A stretch of 64,000 bases of DNA from Flavobacteriales bacterium (GTDB lineage: Bacteria > Bacteroidota > Bacteroidia > Flavobacteriales_F > PHOS-HE28). The notes beneath the pieces are model-generated. The model was not told where the DNA came from. It was given only the letters and a program-made list of their open reading frames with translations, and ran no database searches. How positions within the stretch are numbered: the first letter of the stretch is position 1; each line of letters begins with the position of its first letter. The stretch is taken from assembly GCA_016699575.1 (NCBI GenBank), contig CP064979.1, forward strand, positions 248,001-312,000, written 5' to 3'. Position numbers and translations under genes: made by a program. Shown in pieces: positions 41,234 to 49,013 of the stretch.

Positions 41234-42889
41234 ATGACGGGTTCCACCAAGTACATTTTCGTTACCGGCGGCGTTACCAGCAGCCTGGGCAAAGGCATCA
41301 TCAGTGCTAGCCTGGCCAAGCTGCTGCAAGCACGTGGCTTCTCCGTCACCATCCAGAAGCTGGACCCCTACATCAACGTTGATCCCGGTACGCTGAACCC
41401 GTACGAGCATGGCGAGTGCTATGTGACCGAAGACGGTGCAGAGACCGACCTTGACCTGGGCCATTACGAGCGCTTCCTCGGAACGCCCACGAGCAAAGCC
41501 AACAACGTCACCACGGGCCGCATCTACCAAAGCGTGATCAGCAAGGAGCGGCGCGGCAAGTACCTCGGCAAAACGGTGCAGGTGATCCCGCACATCACGG
41601 ACGAGATCAAAGACCATGTGAAGGCGCTGGGGAAAAAGGGGATCTACGATTTCGTGATCACCGAGGTAGGCGGAACCGTCGGCGACATAGAGAGCCTGCC
41701 GTACATCGAAAGCATCCGCCAGTTGCGTTGGGAACTGGGCCACGACGCGCTCAACATCCACCTGACGTTGCTCCCCTTCCTGAACACCACAGGCGAGCTC
41801 AAAACGAAGCCCACGCAGCACAGCGTGAAGGAACTGCTCAGTCTTGGCGTGCAGCCTGATGTTCTCGTGTGCCGTACGGAGCATCCCATGGGCAAGGGAA
41901 TGAAGGAGAAGATCGCCCTGTTCTGCAACGTGGCCACCAACGCAGTTATCGAAAGTGCTGATGCATCCACGATCTACGACGTGCCGTTGTTGATGCAACA
42001 AGAGGGTTTGGACACGGTGGTGCTGGAAAAGCTGGGCCTCACGAACGCCCCCGAGGCCGACCTCACGCAGTGGATCGCCTTCCTGCACCGGTACAAGAAC
42101 CCGAAGCACACCGTGCGCATTGGCCTGGTGGGCAAGTACGTGGAACTGAAGGATGCCTATAAGAGCATCAAGGAAGCGCTGGAACACGCCGGTGCCGAAA
42201 ATGAGGCCCGCTTGGACATCCGATGGGTGCATAGCGAACGTCTGACAAAGGAGAACGTGACCGAAGAACTGGCCGGCCTGAGCGGCATTCTTGTGGCGCC
42301 CGGCTTTGGCAATAGGGGTATTGAAGGCAAGATCGAAGCGATCCGTTTCGCCCGCGAGAACAAGGTCCCATTCCTGGGCATCTGCCTGGGCATGCAGTGC
42401 GCCGTCATCGAGTTCGGGCGCAACGTGCTGGGCTTTGCCGACGCCAACAGCACCGAAATGGCCCCCGACACCGGGCATCCGGTGATCGCCATGATGGAAG
42501 ACCAGAAGAAGATCACCGACAAGGGCGGCACCATGCGCTTGGGGGCCTACCCGTGCACCGTGGGCGAGGGCACACGTGCGTTCGATGTCTATGGTCGGAC
42601 CGACATCACTGAGCGGCACCGGCACCGGTTCGAGTTCAACAACACCTACCTGGCCGAGTACAAACAGGCCGGCATGCTACCGAGCGGTATCAACCCGAAG
42701 AGCGGCCTAGTGGAGATCGTCGAGTTGAAGGACCACCCGTGGTTCGTCGGTGTGCAGTTCCACCCGGAGTACAAGAGCACGGTAACGCAGCCGCACCCCC
42801 TGTTCATCCGTTTCGTGAAGGCCGCCATGGACGCAGCTTTTGCGCAAGTGACGAGCCCAACGAGCCGGGCCAAAGCTGTGGCTGGCTGA
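41234..42889 (+). CDS. pyrG: CTP synthase
   Basis: 551 aa, standard. It converts UTP to CTP using glutamine and ATP. The amidoligase domain has VTGGVTSSLGKGIISASLAK, DPYINVDPGTLNPYEHGECY and DLDLGHYERF. The glutaminase domain has LVAPGFGNRGIEGK, the nucleophilic Cys in GICLGMQCAV, and the His-Glu pair in FHPEYKS. Convergent with the DUF4293 gene, 3 bp between stops. Confidence 0.97.
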   Translation: MTGSTKYIFVTGGVTSSLGKGIISASLAKLLQARGFSVTIQKLDPYINVDPGTLNPYEHGECYVTEDGAETDLDLGHYERFLGTPTSKANNVTTGRIYQSVISKERRGKYLGKTVQVIPHITDEIKDHVKALGKKGIYDFVITEVGGTVGDIESLPYIESIRQLRWELGHDALNIHLTLLPFLNTTGELKTKPTQHSVKELLSLGVQPDVLVCRTEHPMGKGMKEKIALFCNVATNAVIESADASTIYDVPLLMQQEGLDTVVLEKLGLTNAPEADLTQWIAFLHRYKNPKHTVRIGLVGKYVELKDAYKSIKEALEHAGAENEARLDIRWVHSERLTKENVTEELAGLSGILVAPGFGNRGIEGKIEAIRFARENKVPFLGICLGMQCAVIEFGRNVLGFADANSTEMAPDTGHPVIAMMEDQKKITDKGGTMRLGAYPCTVGEGTRAFDVYGRTDITERHRHRFEFNNTYLAEYKQAGMLPSGINPKSGLVEIVELKDHPWFVGVQFHPEYKSTVTQPHPLFIRFVKAAMDAAFAQVTSPTSRAKAVAG

Positions 42890-42892
42890 AGT

Positions 42893-43369
42893 TCAGCGCA
42901 AGCGGTCGGCGCTCTTCACCAACTCCTCGTCGGCCTTGATGCCGCGGACCGCCAGAAAAGTGAATGCCAAGGCAATGAGCGGAAGGAAATATCCAATGCC
43001 GACTCCGCCCGCACCGCCCTTCTCCTCAATGACCGCCTGCATGCTGTGCTCGCTCATGAACACGGCCGCGAACAAGGCGAGCAGCACCATGTAGCAGAAG
43101 TTGGCGAAACGGAGTTGCCGTTTACGGTCCTTGAACATGAAAACAGTGGCACCCAGCATGAGGATGGCCAAACCGGCTACCGCTTGCAACGGCACGAGGG
43201 GTTTCGGCGCAAAGAGCGCATCCTGTCCACCCACCATGGTACCAAGCACACCGAACGTGACTTCCGTTGGCTGGTCCGGCAGCTTATAGATGCCGATGGC
43301 GAAAACGAACATCAGCGCCACACACAGTGCGGCGAGAGCTAAAAACAGGGTCTGCTTGCGTTGGATCAT
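42893..43369 (-). CDS. DUF4293 family membrane protein
   Basis: 158 aa from ATG 43369. The family opening MIQRKQTLFLALAALCVALM is present, with four hydrophobic helices in total (about 8-28, 60-80, 90-108, 128-146) separated by short loops. Function unknown. It is divergent from rho, a neighbourhood I recall as recurrent in Bacteroidota. A CATCTTCG promoter-like box lies at 43385-43392. Confidence 0.88.
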   Translation of the reverse strand: MIQRKQTLFLALAALCVALMFVFAIGIYKLPDQPTEVTFGVLGTMVGGQDALFAPKPLVPLQAVAGLAILMLGATVFMFKDRKRQLRFANFCYMVLLALFAAVFMSEHSMQAVIEEKGGAGGVGIGYFLPLIALAFTFLAVRGIKADEELVKSADRLR

Positions 43370-43539
43370 GGCCGGGTTGCGCGGCGAAGATGGCACCACG
43401 GAACTTTCGCCTATCATTGCCCCCGACTTTCTGCGGTGGCCCGGTTCCGGGACACTGCCCCTCTCCCTGATCATCGCTTACTGACCGATAGGTTCACCCG
43501 GTGCACGAGCACCGTTCCACACCCCCGACATCCTTTCTC

Positions 43540-45477
43540 ATGCACGACGCGAAGGCGCTGAACGACATGAAGCTGGCCGAGCTGCGCGAGCTCGCCAAGA
43601 AGCTCAACCTCAAAAAGGCCGACACCCTGCGCAAGCAGGACCTCATTGACAAGATCCTCGGCGAGCAAGGGGGCGGCGCAAAAGCCGAAAGGCCGGAGCC
43701 CAAAACCGCGGCCGAAGATCCGCTGGCCATGGAGGCCGTGGCTGACGAAGTTGAGCCCGTGGAAGATCCGGAGCCCGACGAGGACGACGATGATGAAGAG
43801 GAGAACGGCGCCAACGGGGAAGACGGGGATGATGAAGACGAGGATGATGAGGACGGCGATGATGATGAAGAAACGGAAGGCGTGAACGGAGGCCCGGAAG
43901 CCCCCCCCGCGCCAACGCAGCCCAGCGATCCACAGGAAATCCGCCGCCAGCGCGAGCGGGAGTTCCGCGAGCGCAGGGACAGCAAAGGCCAGCGCGACCC
44001 GCAAGCCGCCAAGCTGGAAGGTGGCGAACGCAACGAAGGCCGTCGTGATGACCGCAACGACCGCGGCGACCGCAACCATGGACAACCGAACGACCAGCAG
44101 CGCCAAGGCGGCCAACGGGACGACGGCAACCGCAACGACCGTCGCGACCGGTGGCGCGACCGCGACCGCCAACAAGGCGACCAGAACCAAGGCGGGCAGC
44201 AACAGGGCAATCAACCCCGTGATGACCGCAACCAAGGCCAACGCAACGACCGCCAACAACAGGGTGACCAACAGCGCGGTGGCGATCAGCAGCGCAACGG
44301 TGACCACCAACGCAACGACCAGCGCCAGGACAACCGCCCGCACCGGGAGCCACCACCGCAGTTCGATGCGTTCGTGGAGACCGATGGTGTGCTGGAGATC
44401 ATGCCTGACGGCTATGGATTCCTGCGCAGCAGCGATTACCACTACCTGGCATCGCCGGACGATGTGTACGTGAGCCAGCAGCAGATCAAGGCGCACAGCC
44501 TGAAGACCGGCGACACCATAAGCGGTTATGTGCGCCCACCGCGCGACGGCGACAAGTTCTTCCCGCTGGTGAAGGTGGACCGTGTGAACGGCCGCGACCC
44601 CGATTGGGTTCGTGATCGCGTGCCCTTCAAGTTCCTCACGCCGCTCTTCCCCGATGAGAAGTTCGATGTAACCACCAAGGGCGGCAACCTCAGCACGCGC
44701 ATCCTCGACCTGTTCTCGCCCATCGGCAAAGGCCAGCGCGGCCTGATCGTAGCGCAGCCCAAGACCGGTAAGACCATCCTGCTGAAGGACGTGGCCAACG
44801 CCATCGCGGCGAACCACCCAGAGGTGTACCTCATCGTGCTGCTCATCGACGAGCGGCCGGAGGAAGTCACGGACATGGCCCGCAGCGTGCGTGCCGAGGT
44901 GATCGCCAGCACGTTCGACGAACCTGCCACACGCCACGTGCAAGTGGCCAGCATGGTGCTCGAAAAAGCCAAGTGCATGGTGGAATGCGGCCACGATGTG
45001 GTGATCCTGCTGGATTCCATTACCCGTCTGGCTCGTGCCTACAACACGGTGCAACCGGCCAGCGGCAAGATCCTCAGCGGCGGTGTCGATGCGAACGCAC
45101 TGCACAAACCGAAGCGCTTCTTCGGCGCTGCACGGAAGATCGAGAACGGAGGCAGCCTCACCATCCTTGCCACGGCGCTCACCGAGACCGGCAGCAAGAT
45201 GGACGAGGTGATCTTCGAGGAATTCAAGGGCACGGGCAACATGGAACTGCAGCTCGACCGGAAGATCAGCAACCGCCGCATCTTCCCCGCCATCGACATC
45301 CTTGCTTCCGGCACACGCCGCGATGACCTTCTGCACCACAAGGACGTGCTGCAACGCACTTGGGTGCTGCGCAAGCACCTGGCCGACATGAACCCGGTGG
45401 AAGCGATGGAATTCGTGAAGACGCGCATGGAAGGCACCAAGAGCAACGAAGAGTTCCTGGTGAGCATGAACGGGTGA
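43540..45477 (+). CDS. rho: Transcription termination factor Rho with a large N-terminal insertion
   Basis: 645 aa from ATG 43540, against about 420 for E. coli Rho. Residues 1-45 form the helical N-terminal domain (LAELRELAKKLNLKKADTL). About 46-120 is an acidic D/E-rich tract, and about 130-268 a low-complexity tract of N/Q/R/D/G repeats. The RNA-binding cold-shock domain follows from about 272 (LEIMPDGYGFLRSS), then the hexameric ATPase with Walker A PKTGKT (about 406-411), LIDERPEEVTDM, VVILLDSITRLARAYN (Walker B) and the Q/R loops. It ends in a TGATG junction with the next gene. A CGGTGC-ACGA-GCACCG hairpin lies upstream at 43498-43513. Confidence 0.95.
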   Translation: MHDAKALNDMKLAELRELAKKLNLKKADTLRKQDLIDKILGEQGGGAKAERPEPKTAAEDPLAMEAVADEVEPVEDPEPDEDDDDEEENGANGEDGDDEDEDDEDGDDDEETEGVNGGPEAPPAPTQPSDPQEIRRQREREFRERRDSKGQRDPQAAKLEGGERNEGRRDDRNDRGDRNHGQPNDQQRQGGQRDDGNRNDRRDRWRDRDRQQGDQNQGGQQQGNQPRDDRNQGQRNDRQQQGDQQRGGDQQRNGDHQRNDQRQDNRPHREPPPQFDAFVETDGVLEIMPDGYGFLRSSDYHYLASPDDVYVSQQQIKAHSLKTGDTISGYVRPPRDGDKFFPLVKVDRVNGRDPDWVRDRVPFKFLTPLFPDEKFDVTTKGGNLSTRILDLFSPIGKGQRGLIVAQPKTGKTILLKDVANAIAANHPEVYLIVLLIDERPEEVTDMARSVRAEVIASTFDEPATRHVQVASMVLEKAKCMVECGHDVVILLDSITRLARAYNTVQPASGKILSGGVDANALHKPKRFFGAARKIENGGSLTILATALTETGSKMDEVIFEEFKGTGNMELQLDRKISNRRIFPAIDILASGTRRDDLLHHKDVLQRTWVLRKHLADMNPVEAMEFVKTRMEGTKSNEEFLVSMNG

Positions 45478-45950
45478 TGCGCTACACCGCCATCATCGCG
45501 TTCGCGGCCATCACCCTGCGCTGGCTGCTGCACGCCGACAAGGTCATCACCGACGGGCACTCTTTCACGCCCATCCACTTGCTCGCTTTGCTGCTCGCGG
45601 TCTTCTTCGCGCAGCACCTCTCGCTGCGGTCCAATGCCGCCTCGACATTTCCGATGCTCGTGCGCGCAGGCTTCCGGAATGCTGTCGTTTATGCGCTCAG
45701 CATCGCGGTATTCAGCTACGCGCTCTACACCTGGATCGACCCGCTCTACTTCCCCATCGAGGTGAACGAGCGCATCGACATGGCCGTAGCCGACGGTGTG
45801 CCAGAGGCGGAAGCACGCGCACGCATGCAGTCCATGTTCACCCCACTGAACTATGCCACGTTCACGCTCATCATATACATGGCGGCGGGCATCCTCTTCG
45901 CCTTGGTCATGGGCGCCGTGCACCACAAGGTGCTGCGCAAGCTGCGCTGA
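45477..45950 (+). CDS. DUF4199-like membrane protein
   Basis: 157 aa. The start ATG overlaps the rho stop (TGATG), so translation is coupled. Four hydrophobic helices (about 5-20, 35-50, 68-88, 125-147) and a mid-loop PLYFPIEVNERIDMAVADG followed by an A/E/R-rich segment resemble DUF4199 proteins of Bacteroidota. Function unknown; its linkage to rho is positional. Confidence 0.7.
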   Translation: MRYTAIIAFAAITLRWLLHADKVITDGHSFTPIHLLALLLAVFFAQHLSLRSNAASTFPMLVRAGFRNAVVYALSIAVFSYALYTWIDPLYFPIEVNERIDMAVADGVPEAEARARMQSMFTPLNYATFTLIIYMAAGILFALVMGAVHHKVLRKLR

Positions 45951-45953
45951 ACA

Positions 45954-47339
45954 CTACGCAATGAAGGCTTCGGCCATGGCCTGCTGATCGAGGCCGCCGA
46001 AATTGCCGCTGCTCATCATCAGCAGCACGGCCTTGTCATCGGCCCATGTGCGCACGCCGCCCATCACTTCGATAGGATCGGTGAGAACTCTGAGGTCCGC
46101 ACGGCCGAACGCACGCTGGATACGTTCCGGTGGGATCGGCGGTAGGCGCTTCAGCTCCACGGCGTGCGGATCGTAGAACACGATGGCATGATCGGCCATG
46201 TCCATGGTGTGCGCATATTGGTCGAGGAAACCTTCGCTCAGGCTGCTGAAGGTGTGGAGCTCCATGCACGCCGTGAGCTTACGATCGGGGAACTGCTCTC
46301 GCACGGCCTGCACCGTGGCGGTAAGCTTGCTCGGAGAGTGCGCGAAGTCCTTGAAGACGACACGTGAACCGCTCTCGGCCAGTTTCTCCAAGCGTTTGGC
46401 CGCGCCGTGGAAGGTCGCGATGGCCGAGTAGAACTCCCGATCACCGATGCCCAGTTGATGGCACACGTGCCGCGCGCCTTCCAGGTTCTGCAGGTTGTGC
46501 TTGCCGAAAACCTGGAGGCGGACATCGCCCTGCGTTGTTTCCAGCACGGTGACACCGTTCTCGATGCGGTGCTTCGGAGTTCCGTATGGAATGCTCGCAG
46601 TGGGCGCCCCTTTCCCCATCGGGGAAGGGACGGGGATGGGGTCGGCCAGCTTGCGCACCTCAGGGTCTTCGCCGCACCATATCAATTTGCCACCCGGCTC
46701 TATGCACCGGATGAACATGCGGAACTGGTCCACGTAGCTCTCGAACGTCTTGAAGACGTTGATGTGGTCCCATGCGATACCGCTGATCAGCGCAATGTCG
46801 GGCTTGTACAGATGGAACTTGGGAACGGGCTGCAGGGTGCTGGCCATGTACTCATCGCCCTCGATGATGGCCACCTTGCTCGTGGGGCTGAGGCGCACCA
46901 TACAATCGAAACCGTCGAGCTGTGCGCCAACGAGGTAATCGAACTCCACCTTGCACTGTCGCAGCACATGCACGATCATGCTGGTGATGGTCGTCTTGCC
47001 GTGGCTGCCACCGATCACCACACGGGTCTTGTCCTTCGTTTGCTCGTGGAAGAAGGCCGGGTAGCTGAAGACCGGCAAGCCCAGTTCCTGCGCGCGCTTC
47101 AACTCGGGATTGTCAGCGCGGGCATGCATGCCGAGAATGACCGCATCCAGGTCCTTCGTGATGTCCTCTGGATGCCACCCTAGCGCACTTGGCAGGAGGT
47201 TCAAACGCTCCAAGCGGCTGCGGCTCGGCTCGAAGATCTCGTCGTCGCTGCCCGTTACGTCGAAACCCTTCTGGTGCAGCGCAATGGCCAGGTTGTGCAT
47301 GGCGCTGCCGCCTATGGCGATGAAGTGGACGCGGTTCAT
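45954..47339 (-). CDS. mpl: Mur ligase, Mpl type (UDP-MurNAc:tripeptide ligase)
   Basis: 461 aa from ATG 47339. It should ligate recovered murein tripeptide to UDP-MurNAc in peptidoglycan recycling. The N-terminal Rossmann part has VHFIAIGGSAMHNLA and GSDDEIFEPS, the P-loop GGSHGKTT, then EGDEYMAST, SGIAWDHINVF, FGKHNLQN, and the C-terminal KDFAHSPSKLTATV. All ligase motifs are intact. A GC-rich palindromic stretch (46605-46645) encodes an in-frame Pro/Ser/Gly insertion. Confidence 0.9.
   Translation of the reverse strand: MNRVHFIAIGGSAMHNLAIALHQKGFDVTGSDDEIFEPSRSRLERLNLLPSALGWHPEDITKDLDAVILGMHARADNPELKRAQELGLPVFSYPAFFHEQTKDKTRVVIGGSHGKTTITSMIVHVLRQCKVEFDYLVGAQLDGFDCMVRLSPTSKVAIIEGDEYMASTLQPVPKFHLYKPDIALISGIAWDHINVFKTFESYVDQFRMFIRCIEPGGKLIWCGEDPEVRKLADPIPVPSPMGKGAPTASIPYGTPKHRIENGVTVLETTQGDVRLQVFGKHNLQNLEGARHVCHQLGIGDREFYSAIATFHGAAKRLEKLAESGSRVVFKDFAHSPSKLTATVQAVREQFPDRKLTACMELHTFSSLSEGFLDQYAHTMDMADHAIVFYDPHAVELKRLPPIPPERIQRAFGRADLRVLTDPIEVMGGVRTWADDKAVLLMMSSGNFGGLDQQAMAEAFIA
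46605..46645. repeat. GC-rich palindromic insertion inside mpl
   Basis: CCCTTTCCCC-ATC-GGGGAAGGG (one bulged T), followed by more G runs. On the coding strand it reads PIPVPSPMGKGAPTAS, a low-complexity linker that does not resemble the Mur ligase core. Confidence 0.65.
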
Positions 47340-47423
47340 GGCGTGAAGATCCCATACGGCCATCCCCCGAAGCAGCCCTGCACAACAATGTGTGAACGCC
47401 GGGGTGTCAAACCATTGACCCGA

Positions 47424-47579
47424 TCACGGCTTCACCAGCACCACCTTCCCATCGATCCACTCGACCAAAGGAGTGCCGTGCATCTTGGCCGACTTACAGG
47501 CATCACGATAAGCCCGTTTCAAAGCCCGCTCAACTGACTTGGCGAACTCGGTTTTCGGTTTCAAGCGCTTCTCAGCCAT
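47424..47579 (-). CDS. Small basic protein coupled to the zeta-type kinase
   Basis: 51 aa: it opens MAEKRLKPKTEFAKSVERAL and contains YRDACKSAKMHGTPLVEW, ending with GKVVLVKP. Its ATG lies inside the last codons of the zeta gene (8 bp overlap), giving tight translational coupling. It is Lys-rich and small, as many antitoxins are, and TPLVEWIDGKVV resembles the short C-terminal strand of proteins that accompany zeta-type kinases. Toxin-first order differs from epsilon-zeta. An antitoxin role is an inference. Confidence 0.7.
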   Translation of the reverse strand: MAEKRLKPKTEFAKSVERALKRAYRDACKSAKMHGTPLVEWIDGKVVLVKP

Positions 47580-48096
47580 TTGATTGATCAACTAGAACAG
47601 GGCGCCTGCCCTGATTATCATACACAGCCCATGAATCCACAAGGGTCTTGTAAGCGGCACCGAAATTATGCCAACCACGCTTGAAACGCCGCCGAATGTC
47701 GTGGGCCGGCACATGATGTCCGCCTTGTTTCACACGCAAGGCCACACGTTCAATGGCCATTTCCGCGCTCGGCAACTTCAGGAACACCAACTCCAATCGG
47801 TATCCAACGGCTTTCCAACGCCGCAGCCGACCAACGTAGGACAAGCCGCTCAGAGTGGTCTCGAAGGCAAAATCCGCCCTGGCCGACACCAAGCGGTCAA
47901 GTTCACTCAACAGTATCCGTCCAGCACGCACTTGCACAGCCGACGGATCCAAGGGCGACAATCCAGCAGCGATAAGGTCCGCGTTCACGAAATGCAGAAC
48001 GTCCGCCTCATTGGGCAGAAATTGACGCGCGAACGTCGTCTTCCCTGCCCCGTTCGGACCAGCGATCACAATGCACCGTGGACGACGTTTGGCCAT
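47572..48096 (-). CDS. Zeta-toxin-family P-loop kinase
   Basis: 174 aa from ATG 48096. Walker A GPNGAGKTT (about 13-21), LHFVNADLIAAGLSP, FAFETTLSG, and a basic C-terminal helix (VPAHDIRRRFKRGWHNF) match the chromosomal zeta-toxin/UDP-GlcNAc kinase-like family. True zeta toxins phosphorylate UDP-N-acetylglucosamine and block wall synthesis; that this one does is not shown. It is coupled to the 51 aa gene downstream, and its neighbour mpl is a cell-wall enzyme. A CACATTTG promoter-like box lies 7 bp upstream. Confidence 0.85.
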   Translation of the reverse strand: MAKRRPRCIVIAGPNGAGKTTFARQFLPNEADVLHFVNADLIAAGLSPLDPSAVQVRAGRILLSELDRLVSARADFAFETTLSGLSYVGRLRRWKAVGYRLELVFLKLPSAEMAIERVALRVKQGGHHVPAHDIRRRFKRGWHNFGAAYKTLVDSWAVYDNQGRRPVLVDQSNG

Positions 48097-48102
48097 GCAT
48101 CG

Positions 48103-48110
48103 CAAATGTG
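48103..48110 (-). promoter_or_regulatory. CACATTTG promoter-like box of the zeta-type gene
   Basis: Minus-strand CACATTTG followed by CGATGC and ATG 48096; implies a nearly leaderless mRNA. Confidence 0.45.
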
Positions 48111-48143
48111 CAGCCTCCAACCGTACAAGCGATCTTCGCCGCT

Positions 48144-49013
48144 ATGAACCTCTACCCCATCGACACCGGTTTCTTCAAGCTCGACGGCGGCGCCATGTTC
48201 GGCGTGGTGCCCAAAACGTTGTGGGGCAAAATGCACCCGCCCGATGAGCGCAACGCTTGCACCTGGGCCATGCGCTGCCTCTTGGTGGAAACCGGTGGCC
48301 ACCTCATCCTCATCGACAACGGCATCGGCGACAAGCAGGACGCCAAATTCTTCAGCCATTATGACCTGCATGGGGGCGACACCCTCGACAAGTCGCTCGC
48401 CAGGCACGGCTTCAACCGCAACGACATCACCGATGTGTTCCTGAGCCACTTGCATTTCGATCATTGCGGCGGCAGCATACGTTGGAACAGCAAGCGCGAT
48501 GGCTTCGAACCGGCCTTCCCCAACGCCACCTACTGGAGCAACGAGCACCATTGGTCCTGGGCCATCCGCCCCAATGCACGCGAGAAAGCCAGCTTCCTCC
48601 AAGAGAACATCCTGCCCATTGAGCAAAGCGGTCAGTTGAAATTCGTTCCCATTGCTCGCGGCCAGGCCCATGAGAACGTGCTGGTGAAGGACCTGTTCCC
48701 GGGTTTCGACGTGCTCACGGTGAACGGCCACACCGATGCGATGATGATCCCGCACCTGAAGTGCAAGGGCCGCACGGTGGCCTACATGGCGGACCTGCTG
48801 CCCAGCGTGCACCACGTCCCGGTCGCCTGGGTGATGGCTTATGATACGCGACCACTGCTCACGCTGGATGAAAAAGCCGCCTTCCTGAGCAAAGCCGCAG
48901 CAGAGCAATACGTGTTGTTCCTGGAGCACGACCCCAACAACCAATGCTGCATGGTGCAGCAAACGGAAAAGGGCGTGCGCTTGGAGCGGGCCTTCAGCCT
49001 CTCCGAACTCTAG
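48144..49013 (+). CDS. Metallo-beta-lactamase-fold hydrolase
   Basis: 289 aa from ATG 48144. The HxHxDH motif is LSHLHFDHCGGS, preceded by LILIDNGIGDKQ and followed by HTDAMMIPHL and YMADLLPSVHH for the later metal ligands. Cytoplasmic, no signal peptide. The substrate is unknown; quorum-lactone hydrolase, glyoxalase-like or other MBL functions are possible. It is divergent from the zeta-type gene; the 3' end overlaps the next gene convergently by 4 bp. Confidence 0.9.
   Translation: MNLYPIDTGFFKLDGGAMFGVVPKTLWGKMHPPDERNACTWAMRCLLVETGGHLILIDNGIGDKQDAKFFSHYDLHGGDTLDKSLARHGFNRNDITDVFLSHLHFDHCGGSIRWNSKRDGFEPAFPNATYWSNEHHWSWAIRPNAREKASFLQENILPIEQSGQLKFVPIARGQAHENVLVKDLFPGFDVLTVNGHTDAMMIPHLKCKGRTVAYMADLLPSVHHVPVAWVMAYDTRPLLTLDEKAAFLSKAAAEQYVLFLEHDPNNQCCMVQQTEKGVRLERAFSLSEL

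Noticed and set aside
43471..45378. Long minus-strand frame opposite rho (635 codons)
   Set aside because: It mirrors the rho coding bias; its translation is Leu/Val/Ala-rich low complexity produced by the N/Q/D-rich repeats on the other strand.
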